Origin: Rouxiella sp. WC2420
GTDB lineage: Bacteria; Pseudomonadota; Gammaproteobacteria; Enterobacterales; Enterobacteriaceae
Direction: 5' to 3'
DNA: 64,000 nt
NCBI RefSeq assembly: GCF_041200025.1
Contig: NZ_CP165628.1
Span: forward strand, 1-64,000
Notes under the pieces: model-generated
The model's database searches: none
What the model was told of the DNA's origin: nothing
Seen by the model: only the letters and a program-made list of their open reading frames with translations
Part shown: in pieces, positions 13,187-21,474 of the stretch
Numbering within the stretch: the stretch's first letter is position 1
Layout: every line of letters starts with the position of its first letter
Made by a program: the position numbers and the translations under genes

Positions 13187-14442
13187 GCCGCGCGATGTTC
13201 CTGATGCGCACGCTCAATCTCTTCGGCAAGAATTGAAACACCGCGCTCGATCTGGCTGGCTTCAGGCACGTAGTTCATGCGCATACACTGCTGTGTATGC
13301 GCCCATGGATGCTCTAAGCCCGGGAAGAAGTAGTCGCCCGGGACCATCAATACACCGCGCTGCTTGAGACGCTGGTAAAGCACCTCGGTGGTAATCGGCA
13401 AATCCTTGAACCACAACCACAGGAAGATAGCACCCTCAGGTTTGTGGATCAGGCAGCGCTCTTCAGGCAGATAACGACGCAGCGTAGCGATAGTTTCCTG
13501 CACGCGCTGGTAATAAAATGGCTTGATCACTTCTTCTGACAGTCGCAGCAAATCCCCACGTGCAATCATTTCGCAAGCCATCGCCGGACCAACACTGCCC
13601 GGAGACAGGCTGATAATGCCATTCATGTTACTGATAGCCTTGATGATCTTCTCATCGGCAACCACGATGCCGCAACGAGAACCCGGCAAGCCGAGTTTGG
13701 ACAGGCTCATACACAGGATAATATTGGGATTCCATAACGGCGTTGCATCAGTAAACACAATGCCCGGGAATGGTACGCCGTAAGCGTTATCGATCAGCAG
13801 GGGAATATCATGCTGCTGCGCCAATGCATCAAGGCGGATAAGCTCTTCGTCGGTCAGCACGTTACCGGTAGGATTGGTTGGTCGCGATACGCAAATCAGG
13901 CCAATATCTTTGCCGATATGCAGATGATCAAAATCAACGTGATATTTAAACTGGCCTTCTGGTAACAGCTCGATATTCGGTTTGGCCGAGACGAACAGAT
14001 CTTCATCAACGCCTGCATCCGCGTAGCCCAGATATTCGGGAGCCAAAGGAAACAGTACTTTGCTCAACGAACCGTCGCTGCGACGTCCGGCAAACAGGTT
14101 GAACAGATAGAAGAAAGCACTCTGACTGCCGTTGGTCAGTGCGATATTCTCTGCGCTTAGTTCCCAGCCTTGCTCCTCGCTAAGCATTTTTGCCAACGCG
14201 TGACGCAAAACGTCTTTACCCTGCGGGCCGTCATAGTTGCACAAGGCTTCGGTGAGTTTACCTTCCGCCAGCATATCGCCGAGCAGTTCCTGGAAATACT
14301 CTTGCATCTCAGGAATTTGAGCCGGATTTCCACCGCCAAGCATCACTGCGCCAGGGGTACGCAAACCGTCGTTCATGTCGCCCATCAGGCGGGTAATGCC
14401 AGAAAAACGGGTAAATTTTTCGCCGAAAACAGAAAACGTCAT
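13183..14442 (-). CDS. avtA: Valine-pyruvate aminotransferase AvtA
   Basis: AvtA is a PLP-dependent class I/II aminotransferase that makes valine with alanine as amino donor, and vice versa. The 419-residue product is the normal length and begins [20 protein letters not shown]. The fold-type I motifs are visible: the SRPTNPTGN segment, the DNAYG aspartate region and the [13 protein letters not shown] Schiff-base lysine motif. It appears to be a single gene. A strong hairpin separates it from ghrB, which lies further upstream on the same strand. Confidence 0.95.
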   Translation of the reverse strand: MTFSVFGEKFTRFSGITRLMGDMNDGLRTPGAVMLGGGNPAQIPEMQEYFQELLGDMLAEGKLTEALCNYDGPQGKDVLRHALAKMLSEEQGWELSAENIALTNGSQSAFFYLFNLFAGRRSDGSLSKVLFPLAPEYLGYADAGVDEDLFVSAKPNIELLPEGQFKYHVDFDHLHIGKDIGLICVSRPTNPTGNVLTDEELIRLDALAQQHDIPLLIDNAYGVPFPGIVFTDATPLWNPNIILCMSLSKLGLPGSRCGIVVADEKIIKAISNMNGIISLSPGSVGPAMACEMIARGDLLRLSEEVIKPFYYQRVQETIATLRRYLPEERCLIHKPEGAIFLWLWFKDLPITTEVLYQRLKQRGVLMVPGDYFFPGLEHPWAHTQQCMRMNYVPEASQIERGVSILAEEIERAHQEHRAA

Positions 14443-14564
14443 AGCTTACTTTGAGTGTTATCAGAATGTGACGCCCACCTTAACGCCTGCGCCGTAGCAG
14501 TGCAATCAGAGGAAGTCATTCGGCACGATATTCACAGAGCGGGCAGGAATGGCAGACTAAAGGC

Positions 14565-14597
14565 GCGAAGCGGTGCCTGGACTAGACACCGCTTCGC
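14565..14597 (-). terminator. Strong hairpin downstream of ghrB
   Basis: A perfect 11-bp stem, GCGAAGCGGTG (14565-14575) with CACCGCTTCGC (14587-14597), has an 11-base loop. It lies 27 bases beyond the ghrB stop on the minus strand and upstream of avtA. The U tract that follows on the minus strand is short, so it may be a weak terminator or an mRNA-stabilising structure. The remaining bases up to the avtA start show nothing else clear. Confidence 0.6.
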
Positions 14598-14623
14598 AAG
14601 CTCAGAATAAAATCACAAAAAAA

Positions 14624-15604
14624 TCAGGATTTCTTCAGATCTTTTTGGTTAACGCAGAACTCGTTAGTTTCGCCTGACAGTGCTGCAATCAGGTTCTCGA
14701 CCGCCAGTGCATCCATATCGTAACGAGTTTGTGCCGTTGCAGAACCGATGTGCGGTAATGTCACGACGTTTTCCAACTTCAACAGGCCAGAATCTTTGGC
14801 CATTGGCTCTTTTTCGTAAACGTCGAGGCCAGCGGCGTAGATAGTGCCGTCCTTCAATGCTTCGATTAGCGCCTGTTCGTCGATTACCGGACCACGTCCC
14901 GCGCTGATCAAGATGCCGGTAGATTTCATTTTGGCAAACTGATCCTTACCAATGATATGGAAAGTCTGATCGCTTAGCGGCAGAATCACCACCACAAAAT
15001 CTGACTCTTCCAGCAGGGTATCGAGGTCACACTTACGCGCGCCAAAACGCTCTTCAGCTTCTTTATGCTGGCTGCGTGCGTTGTACAGGATCGGCATATC
15101 GAAACCGAGATTCGCGCGCTGGGCAACGGCCAGGCCGATGCGACCCATGCCGACAATACCCAGAGTTTTGTGGTGTACGTCAATCCCAAACCAGTCTACA
15201 GGGGCGTTACCGTCCCATTCACCGGCCTTGGTGCGGTTGGATAATTCAACTACGCGACGCGCGGTGGAAAGTACCAGAGAGAACACCAGATCAGCCACGG
15301 TGTCAGTCAGCGCAGCTGGGGCATTAAACAGTGGTATGCCACGGCTTGAAAGCTCGGCCACGTCAAAGCTGTCAAAACCTGCCGAAGCGGTAGACACGCC
15401 ACGCAGGCGAGGAGCCTGTGCGATCAGCTCTTTATTGATAGGCCCGCCGGAACCGATCAGCCCTTCAGCCTCTTTCAGAGCGTCGAAAACCTGAGTGCGG
15501 TTTTGATCATTAATCCCATCAACTTTTACCACTGAGAAATGTTCTTCAAGGCGCTTATGCAGATCGTCTGCGATTTTTTTGTAGAGAACGATAGACGGCT
15601 TCAT
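14624..15604 (-). CDS. ghrB: 2-ketogluconate / hydroxypyruvate reductase GhrB
   Basis: GhrB (TkrA) is an NADPH-preferring D-2-hydroxyacid dehydrogenase that reduces 2-ketogluconate, glyoxylate and hydroxypyruvate. The 326-residue product starts [15 protein letters not shown]. It has the Rossmann motif GIVGMGRIG, the substrate-binding arginine in [10 protein letters not shown], and the catalytic histidine in PHIGSAT. It is the last gene of a probable operon with a KguE-like epimerase and a KguT-like transporter, 77 bases downstream of the transporter gene, which points to 2-ketogluconate as the substrate that matters here. Confidence 0.93.
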   Translation of the reverse strand: MKPSIVLYKKIADDLHKRLEEHFSVVKVDGINDQNRTQVFDALKEAEGLIGSGGPINKELIAQAPRLRGVSTASAGFDSFDVAELSSRGIPLFNAPAALTDTVADLVFSLVLSTARRVVELSNRTKAGEWDGNAPVDWFGIDVHHKTLGIVGMGRIGLAVAQRANLGFDMPILYNARSQHKEAEERFGARKCDLDTLLEESDFVVVILPLSDQTFHIIGKDQFAKMKSTGILISAGRGPVIDEQALIEALKDGTIYAAGLDVYEKEPMAKDSGLLKLENVVTLPHIGSATAQTRYDMDALAVENLIAALSGETNEFCVNQKDLKKS

Positions 15605-15681
15605 TACTTACTCCATCAAGCTAACGATTAGGTAGACTGTTTATTTAGTAAGACAAATCATTGATTAAAATAGAGACTATT

Positions 15682-16950
15682 TTAGTGAGCCTCAAGCGGT
15701 TCCGCAGTTTTTTCCGGTTTGACCATCAGCGTAAGGAGCACTGATATCAGTAACGACGCGGCCATAAAGATAAAAGAGGCCGCCGGACCCCCGGTACTGC
15801 CGTTCAAATAGCCCACAAACCAGGAACCAAAAAACGAACCTAAAGCCCCAAGGCTATTGATTAATGCCATTGCGCCACCGGCGACATTTTTCGGCAACAT
15901 TTCGGGAATAATCGCGAAAAATGGCCCGTAAGGGGCATACATCGCGGCACCTGCAATCACCAGCAGACTGTATGAAATCCAGAAACTGTGCTGCCCGATA
16001 GCCCATGAACAGAAGAAAGCAATGGCACTAATCAGCAGCAAAGGCCAGATAAACAGCTTACGATTCTGCATCTTGTCTGAGGCCCATGAGGCAACAATCA
16101 TCGCGATCGTGGCGGCCAGATAGGGCGCGGAAGACAACCAACCGGCCTCGACCATGCCCATGCTTTTTCCTGCTCGCAGGATTGAAGGTAACCACAATAC
16201 AAAACCGTACACGCCAATACTCCAGGTGAAATATTGGATACACAGCAGAATCACATTACGGGAACGAAATGCTTGCCCGTAGTTGGCGACCGCTTTGATA
16301 TTTTCCTGCTCTTTGGCTAGCGTGGTGGCCAAAGCCTTTTTCTCATCCTCGCTTAGCCAGCTTACTTCTTCAGGCTTGTCTTTTACCAAAAACCACCAGA
16401 AAACAGCCCAAATCACCGCCGGGATGCCCTCAAAGATAAACATTTCCCGCCAGCCAAACGCATGGATCAAATAGCCGGAAAGCACGGACATCCACAGCAC
16501 AGTGACCGGGTTTCCCAATATCAGAAAAGTATTAGCGCGTGAGCGTTCCGATTTGGTGAACCAGTTACTGATATAAACCAGAAGGGCGGGCATCACCGCC
16601 GCCTCTACAATACCCAGCATAAAGCGGATAACCGCCAATAGCGGGATGCTGTTAACCATGCCGGTTAGTGAAGCAAAAGCGCCCCACAGCACCAGACACC
16701 AGAACACCAGCTTCTTGACGCTGCGTCTTTCGGCATAAATCGTCCCAGGTATCTGAAAGAAAAAGTATCCTAGAAAGAACAGGGCACCCAATAGGGAAGA
16801 CATACCCTTAGTAATGCCAAGGTCATCGTTGATGCCAGCGGCGGAGGCAAAGCTGAAATTGGAACGGTCGACGTATGCCAAACTATAGGAAATAAAAATG
16901 ATCGGCATAATAAACCACCAACGTTTGGCGGCTAATTTGACCTCACTCAT
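15682..16950 (-). CDS. MFS transporter, anion:cation symporter family, 2-ketogluconate (KguT)-like
   Basis: The 422-residue inner-membrane protein has about 12 hydrophobic segments and the MFS family features of sugar-acid importers: YVDRSNFSFA in helix 1, FFLGYFFFQIPG in helix 2 and RFMLGIVEAAVMPALL. The family moves organic anions in symport with protons. Its position between a KguE-like epimerase gene and ghrB, under a PtxS-like repressor, suggests 2-ketogluconate uptake as with Pseudomonas KguT. Sequence alone does not fix the substrate; D-galactonate or tartrate type transporters belong to the same family. Confidence 0.78.
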   Translation of the reverse strand: MSEVKLAAKRWWFIMPIIFISYSLAYVDRSNFSFASAAGINDDLGITKGMSSLLGALFFLGYFFFQIPGTIYAERRSVKKLVFWCLVLWGAFASLTGMVNSIPLLAVIRFMLGIVEAAVMPALLVYISNWFTKSERSRANTFLILGNPVTVLWMSVLSGYLIHAFGWREMFIFEGIPAVIWAVFWWFLVKDKPEEVSWLSEDEKKALATTLAKEQENIKAVANYGQAFRSRNVILLCIQYFTWSIGVYGFVLWLPSILRAGKSMGMVEAGWLSSAPYLAATIAMIVASWASDKMQNRKLFIWPLLLISAIAFFCSWAIGQHSFWISYSLLVIAGAAMYAPYGPFFAIIPEMLPKNVAGGAMALINSLGALGSFFGSWFVGYLNGSTGGPAASFIFMAASLLISVLLTLMVKPEKTAEPLEAH

Positions 16951-17041
16951 TTTTATGCTCCTTGTTATTATTCACGCCCTGACTGCGCGTATTTTGGCTG
17001 CATTTACTTGAACATTTGCTCATCTTGCCACCCGATAATTG

Positions 17042-17821
17042 CTAAGCTTCCGCTGCTTCCTTGCGTAGTAATTCAACGTAATAACGAGTTACTGCAGTAA
17101 GATCTTCGCCCTCTAAAGGAAACTCGATGCCGCGCGGCGCAGTGCGGGGCAATTTTGCCAAAAGCGGTTTCCAGCTTCCGTCGCTGTCATCGAGTGCGAC
17201 GGCATGTAACTTCCCATTACGTTGTTGAGCTGCTTTTACGTGCACATAGCTGACATGCTGGCTTAAGGTATTCGCGGCTTCAAGCGCGTCCTGGCCGACC
17301 CACTGCCAGTTCGCCATATCAAAGGTCATCGCAACCGGAAGATGTAGGGCTTCAGCGGCAAAGAAGAATGCGTTCATAGGGTGCAGAATACCGCCGTCAG
17401 GGGTTTGATCGTTCTCAACGACCAGTTCAACCGCATGTTCATTCAGCAGAACTTTCAATTCTGTAAGATCAACGCCGGGGGCAAAAGCACCGAGTGCAAT
17501 TTTCAGTTTGCGGGCATCAAGGTTATCAGCTTCGGCCAAAAATTTTGCCAGGGAAGGGTTTATGCTGCTGTCAGATAAAAAGAGCGATTCTGGAACCGAA
17601 TAAAAAGTATAAAGCCCGTGCTGACGAATTTTTTCACCTAACGCCTTGAGGTGGTCTATTTCTCCCTCGACCAGCAATTCGCGGCGGATTTCAACGCCAT
17701 CGGCGCCTGATTCTGCAATCGGCTTGAGTAATGCTTCCTGCCCGCCTAAATCTTTAACCGCTTGATAGCCGTAGGCTGCGGTCACTATCACGATGTCTGC
17801 CACATTCTCTGGTTTGCTCAT
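17042..17821 (-). CDS. Sugar phosphate isomerase/epimerase, KguE-like (TIM barrel)
   Basis: The 259-residue product belongs to the xylose-isomerase-like TIM barrel family. The segments GADGVEIRRELL near residue 40, ELVVENDQT, VAMTFDMANW and the end part PRGIEFPLEG fit that family, whose members bind a metal ion. It resembles Pseudomonas KguE, encoded with the 2-ketogluconate genes and of uncertain reaction. It is the first gene of the probable operon, and a PtxS-like operator lies about 140 bases upstream. The start ATG has AAGGAAA in front of it. Confidence 0.75.
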   Translation of the reverse strand: MSKPENVADIVIVTAAYGYQAVKDLGGQEALLKPIAESGADGVEIRRELLVEGEIDHLKALGEKIRQHGLYTFYSVPESLFLSDSSINPSLAKFLAEADNLDARKLKIALGAFAPGVDLTELKVLLNEHAVELVVENDQTPDGGILHPMNAFFFAAEALHLPVAMTFDMANWQWVGQDALEAANTLSQHVSYVHVKAAQQRNGKLHAVALDDSDGSWKPLLAKLPRTAPRGIEFPLEGEDLTAVTRYYVELLRKEAAEA

Positions 17822-17913
17822 GCCAATTTTCCTTATGCGCCGTTGTTTTTTTAAGCAAGGTGTTTTCGCTGTTTGAGAAACTAAATAACTCGGTAAACCT
17901 GATAGTTAAAGGT

Positions 17914-17929
17914 AGGCTAATTTTAGCCT
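17914..17929. promoter_or_regulatory. Inverted repeat upstream of the kguE-like gene
   Basis: AGGCTAA (17914-17920) and TTAGCCT (17923-17929) form a perfect 7-bp inverted repeat around TT. It lies in the 242-base spacer between the LacI-type gene and the epimerase gene, about 95 bases before the epimerase start. It may be a second operator or a short hairpin. Confidence 0.35.
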
Positions 17930-17960
17930 CAGGCGTAGTTTCTGTTAACATTACGTTAAC

Positions 17961-17974
17961 TGGAACCGGTACCA
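17961..17974. promoter_or_regulatory. PtxS-like operator
   Basis: TGGAACCGGTACCA matches the 14-bp operator of the Pseudomonas 2-ketogluconate repressor PtxS (TGAAACCGGTTTCA, from memory) at 11 of 14 positions, keeping the central AACCGGT. It sits upstream of the epimerase-transporter-ghrB genes and downstream of the repressor gene. Two GTTAAC palindromes (17944-17949 and 17955-17960) lie beside it. Confidence 0.55.
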
Positions 17975-18063
17975 AGTAAAAGTTCAGTTACAGGAAAACA
18001 CGATCTCGTGGGTCAATAACGAGATCAATGTCACGATTTCAACGGATCGCTTTCAGGGATTTA

Positions 18064-19101
18064 TTAAACGAGTTGGGTTGAGCCGCGAACAATTAATTCG
18101 CCTGAGAATGCATGTTCCTGCACAGGCTCATCGCTGCCTTGAATGCGTTTGACCAACTGACCCAGAGCCGCGTAGCCCATATCGTACGTGGGTTGCTTCA
18201 AGGTAGTGATACCGACACCGGCAAGCTCTGCCCATTCAAGGTCATCAAAACCGAGCAGGCCGATATCCTTGCCCCAGACCATGCCAACTCTGCGCATTGC
18301 GCGTGCAATAACCAGCGTTAACGAGCCATTTACCGAGATGACGGCGCGGCGTTTATCAGGATAGCGGGCTGCAAAATCCAGCAACAATTTTTCCAGGCTT
18401 TCACTGTCATCCAGCAATACTTCGCCTTGCTCGGCAAATTTTTGCGGCTCTTTTTGCATCTGTTTCAGGAAAGTATGTAGACGCTCGAGGCGAGTATTAA
18501 TGGTGACCGGTTCACTGAGAAACTGAATGGCTTCAAAGCCCTGGTTCAGTAAATGCCGAGTCACTTCAGTGGTGGCTTCAGCATTATTCAAGCCAATGAC
18601 ATCACAGGAAAAATTAGCGATTTTACGGTCAATCAACACCATCGGTAGTTGCGACTGTTGCAACGAAGAAATTGCTTCTTCACGCATCCCGACCGCGTTA
18701 ACTACGATGCCGTCAACGCGATAGCTGCTCAGCAGGCTCAGGTAGTGCTTTTCCTGATTGAACTCATTGTTGGTGTTACACACCAGCAGAGTCAGCCCCT
18801 GTTGGCGACAGGCGGCTTCAACGCCACGCATGACTTCAACCGAATACGGATTGGTGATATCGGCAATGATTAAGCCGATCAGGCGAGTTTCACCGCTTTT
18901 CAGGCTACGAGCCATCTGGCTTGGTTGGTAGTCCAGCAGGGCAATTGCCCGTTCGATGCGCTCTTTCAAGGTATCGGAAAGCAGATGCTGTTCGCCGTTA
19001 AGATAACGCGAAACGCTGGTCTTTCCGGTTTTAGCGGCACTGGCCACGTCCCTGATAGTTGCACGGGGAGTCGATGTCTGCGCTGTCTTAGCCCTGCTCA
19101 C
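18064..19101 (-). CDS. LacI family repressor, PtxS-like
   Basis: The 345-residue product has a LacI helix-turn-helix (ATIRDVASAAKTGKTSVSRY) followed by the hinge and a periplasmic-binding-protein-like sensor domain (GLIIADITNPYSVEVMRGVE, LIGFDD-type segment LLGFDDLEWA). The wording of the HTH-hinge region (SRYLNGEQHLLSDTL, DYQPSQMARSLK) resembles PtxS, the 2-ketogluconate-responsive repressor. The GTG at 19101 is chosen because AGGAGA lies at a proper distance; a longer reading up to 19200 has no good ribosome site. It lies upstream of the epimerase gene in the same direction, with a 242-base gap holding the candidate operator. Confidence 0.82.
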   Translation of the reverse strand: MSRAKTAQTSTPRATIRDVASAAKTGKTSVSRYLNGEQHLLSDTLKERIERAIALLDYQPSQMARSLKSGETRLIGLIIADITNPYSVEVMRGVEAACRQQGLTLLVCNTNNEFNQEKHYLSLLSSYRVDGIVVNAVGMREEAISSLQQSQLPMVLIDRKIANFSCDVIGLNNAEATTEVTRHLLNQGFEAIQFLSEPVTINTRLERLHTFLKQMQKEPQKFAEQGEVLLDDSESLEKLLLDFAARYPDKRRAVISVNGSLTLVIARAMRRVGMVWGKDIGLLGFDDLEWAELAGVGITTLKQPTYDMGYAALGQLVKRIQGSDEPVQEHAFSGELIVRGSTQLV

Positions 19102-19250
19102 GTTAAATCTCCTGAAATAGTCGCCAGATAACCTGTTGCGATGATAGAGAAAAAGGTTATTTCTGTTGATAAAGGAGACTAGCACAGAGCGCAGTAGCAA
19201 GGAATGAAACTTACCCTTCGTTCCGAAAGCGACAGCTGCGTTGGCGGCGG

Positions 19251-19292
19251 GTGACCCCCATTCACTCAGCTACCCAAGCTTCAGGGGGTCAC
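19251..19292. repeat. Inverted repeat downstream of yiaD; possible dispersed repeat
   Basis: GTGACCCCC (19251-19259) and GGGGGTCAC (19284-19292) form a perfect 9-bp stem with a 24-base loop. It lies between the ends of yiaD and the start region of the LacI gene. It may act as a terminator for yiaD on the minus strand, although no U tract follows. The GC-rich composition and surrounding GGCGGCGGG suggest a member of a dispersed intergenic repeat family. Confidence 0.45.
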
Positions 19293-19339
19293 TCTTTTGC
19301 CACTTTGCCTCCACTTCGGGGGCTTGGATCAGTCAGTTT

Positions 19340-20002
19340 TTATTGCAGCGGGCTAAGGGTGATTTCTACGCGGCGGTTCTGTGCCTTGCCATCTTCAGTG
19401 CTGTTCGAGGCGATCGGGTTGGCAGGGCCAGCTCCTGAAGTATGTACGCGATTACCTGCGACACCTTGGGTTATCAGTGCACTGCCTACGCCGTCGGCAC
19501 GTTGTTGGGACAGTTTCATGTTCAGCGCCTGACCGCCAGTGCTGTCGGTATAGCCCACGATATTAACGGCAGTCTTAGGATACTCTTTCAGCACCATGGC
19601 AACGCCAGTCAGCGTATTCGCACCCGCTGGTTTTAGCGTGCTGCTGCTGCTGTCGAAGGTGACGTTGTTTGGCATGTTAAGCACAATGTTTTGGCCCTGA
19701 CGCGTCACACTGACACCTGTGCCTTTCATTTTGTCGCGTAGTTTGGCTTCCTGAACATCCATATAATAACCCGCGCCGCCACCCAGTGCGGCACCGGCTG
19801 CAGCGCCAATCAAAGCACCCTTGCCGCGATCGTGTTTAGAGGATGAAAGCATCCCGACACCGGCACCCAATGCAGCGCCAACGCCAGCTCCAATGCCTGA
19901 TTTGCCCGCTTCAGACTCTCCAGTGTAAGGATTGGTGGTACAGGCCGATAACCCGAGCGTGACGCACAGTGAACCGGCAATAATCCAAATACGTTTATTC
20001 AT
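19340..20002 (-). CDS. yiaD: OmpA-family outer-membrane lipoprotein YiaD
   Basis: YiaD is an outer-membrane lipoprotein with a peptidoglycan-binding OmpA domain; overexpression of the E. coli protein affects BamD mutants. The 220-residue product has a lipobox ending in LSAC (Cys21), a glycine-rich glycine-zipper region at about 35-80 (GAGVGAALGAGVGML, GAAAGAALGGGAGYY) and the OmpA C-terminal domain with VGYTDSTGGQALNMKLSQQRA and NRRVEI. Length equals the E. coli protein (219 residues). bisC, which lies between yiaC and yiaD in E. coli, is missing here. Confidence 0.94.
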   Translation of the reverse strand: MNKRIWIIAGSLCVTLGLSACTTNPYTGESEAGKSGIGAGVGAALGAGVGMLSSSKHDRGKGALIGAAAGAALGGGAGYYMDVQEAKLRDKMKGTGVSVTRQGQNIVLNMPNNVTFDSSSSTLKPAGANTLTGVAMVLKEYPKTAVNIVGYTDSTGGQALNMKLSQQRADGVGSALITQGVAGNRVHTSGAGPANPIASNSTEDGKAQNRRVEITLSPLQ

Positions 20003-20425
20003 TTTTTCTTCCTTTGAAGAATTAATATTTGCTGTCTAGCGGTTTGGCTATTCCAACTGCTTGCGCTCTTTATGCGAGAAAACGCAGAGTTAATCACTCA
20101 GATAAATCTGCATCTGCGCTGTAGTATTAAAGCTATTTAAAAATCTTCTGATTGTTTAATTAATTTTAAATATAGAATTTCAAGAGTTATATATTATCTT
20201 AGGGAAATGAGAGGTGAAAATAGTGCATTGAAAATATAGATAATTAATTGGATGTAACTTATCTCACATTATGTGAAATTATTTTTATTAAGCTATTCCA
20301 CACGGGTCATCGCCAATAAATCCGAGAGTTTGCAAAGTACCAATGCCTGCGTCGAAATCAAAGTCGAGGAATATAATTTGGATAAACAGTGATGCTGAGG
20401 TTTTCTGAATACCTTTACTGAAAGA
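20003..20425. other. 423-base AT-rich intergenic region with a 13-bp palindrome
   Basis: No coding region is seen. It must hold the yiaD promoter on the minus strand. A perfect palindrome, TCACAT-T-ATGTGA (20264-20276), may be an operator or part of a CRP-like site in an unusual arrangement. There is no other clear signal. In E. coli the bisC gene would lie at this position. Confidence 0.4.
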
Positions 20426-20884
20426 TTAAATTTTCCAGCCCATTATCCAGGTTTGTAGGCCGGTGCCAGGATGACAGGTATCGGCGGTGATGGTAAAACC
20501 TTCCTTTTGATAGAAGGCGACAGCGCGATGATTTTGCTGATAAACCTCAAGCAGCAGTTTGTCATGGACGGCTTTGGCAGTGGCCATTAATTGTTGAGCG
20601 ACGCCACAGCCGTGAAAGGTGTCTCTGACGAACAGAGCGCCAATAAACTGTTCGCTGATGACGCTAATAAAACCGCTGATTTCGCCGTTTTCCGGATTGC
20701 AGGCGACCCAAGTCATCGCCTGCGGCAAAAAGGTATCTCTGACCATCGCAGCACTCTCAAACCAATAACTTTGAGTGATAAAAGGGTGCGCGGCTATCGT
20801 GCTGCGTAACCAAAGAAGCATCAGCTCATCGAGGTCATTATTGTCAGATTCGCGAATTATGCAGCTTGATATTGAGGATGGCAT
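20426..20884 (-). CDS. yiaC: GNAT family N-acetyltransferase YiaC
   Basis: YiaC is a small GNAT enzyme; the E. coli protein acetylates lysines of proteins. From the ATG at 20884 the product has 152 residues. It keeps the family pattern LWLRSTIAAHPFI near the N-terminus, an acetyl-CoA loop around RDTFHGCGVAQQLM and the C-terminal LEVYQQNHRAVAFYQKEGF. The start lies inside the end of tag (28 bases of overlap), as expected for a tag-yiaC operon; a longer in-frame reading would overlap tag even more. Start choice is moderately certain. Confidence 0.88.
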   Translation of the reverse strand: MPSSISSCIIRESDNNDLDELMLLWLRSTIAAHPFITQSYWFESAAMVRDTFLPQAMTWVACNPENGEISGFISVISEQFIGALFVRDTFHGCGVAQQLMATAKAVHDKLLLEVYQQNHRAVAFYQKEGFTITADTCHPGTGLQTWIMGWKI

Positions 20885-21423
20885 TGGCAATTGGCCTGAT
20901 GATCGTTCACCAGGCCGCTGGCCTGCATAAACGCATAGCAAATAGTTGATCCGATAAACTTGAAGCCGCGTTTTTTCAGCGCTTTAGACATAGCATCAGA
21001 AACGTCATTTTTAGCCACAACTTCGCCCGGTCCTTGTGGATTATTGACGATGGGCTGGTGGCTGACAAATTGCCAGATAAAAGAAGAAAAATCTTCACCG
21101 TTGGCCTGCATTGCCAGCCAAACCTTGGCGTTGGTAATGATCGCCTGTATCTTGCCGCGATGGCGGATTATGCTGCTATCCAGCACCAGATTATCGACGT
21201 CTTGCTCGGTCATTTTCGCGATGCGTTCAGGGTCGAACTGATGAAAGCAGCGGCGATAATTTTCGCGTTTTCGTAATACGGTAATCCACGAGAGACCAGC
21301 CTGCTGGCCTTCAAGGCACAGCATTTCAAACAGTTCACGTCCGTCTTTGACCGGCACGCCCCATTCTTTATCGTGATATTCAATGTATAGCGGATCGTCC
21401 GATACCCAGCTGCAGCGTGTCAT
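20857..21423 (-). CDS. tag: DNA-3-methyladenine glycosylase I
   Basis: Tag excises 3-methyladenine from alkylated DNA. The 188-residue product keeps the zinc ligands of the family in exact register: Cys4, His17, His175 and Cys179. It also keeps Glu38 in LEGQQAGLSW and the helix-hairpin-helix region KKRGFKFIGSTICYAFMQA. It is constitutive in E. coli. It is translationally linked to yiaC and separated from the upstream MFS gene by a perfect hairpin. Confidence 0.97.
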   Translation of the reverse strand: MTRCSWVSDDPLYIEYHDKEWGVPVKDGRELFEMLCLEGQQAGLSWITVLRKRENYRRCFHQFDPERIAKMTEQDVDNLVLDSSIIRHRGKIQAIITNAKVWLAMQANGEDFSSFIWQFVSHQPIVNNPQGPGEVVAKNDVSDAMSKALKKRGFKFIGSTICYAFMQASGLVNDHQANCQCHPQYQAA

Positions 21424-21432
21424 TTTAAAGCT

Positions 21433-21466
21433 CCAAGATTGCGGAAAACTGTCTCCGCAATCTTGG
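21433..21466 (-). terminator. Hairpin between the MFS gene and tag
   Basis: A perfect 13-bp stem, CCAAGATTGCGGA (21433-21445) with TCCGCAATCTTGG (21454-21466), has an 8-base loop. It lies 9 bases past the MFS stop codon on the minus strand and 10 bases before the tag start. A short T-rich stretch follows on each side, so it probably ends the MFS transcript. Confidence 0.7.
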
Positions 21467-21474
21467 TCTCTCCT

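Noticed and set aside
20041-20075. TGGC...TTGC pair resembling a sigma-54 promoter
   Set aside because: The spacing is one base too long, and the site points away from yiaD.
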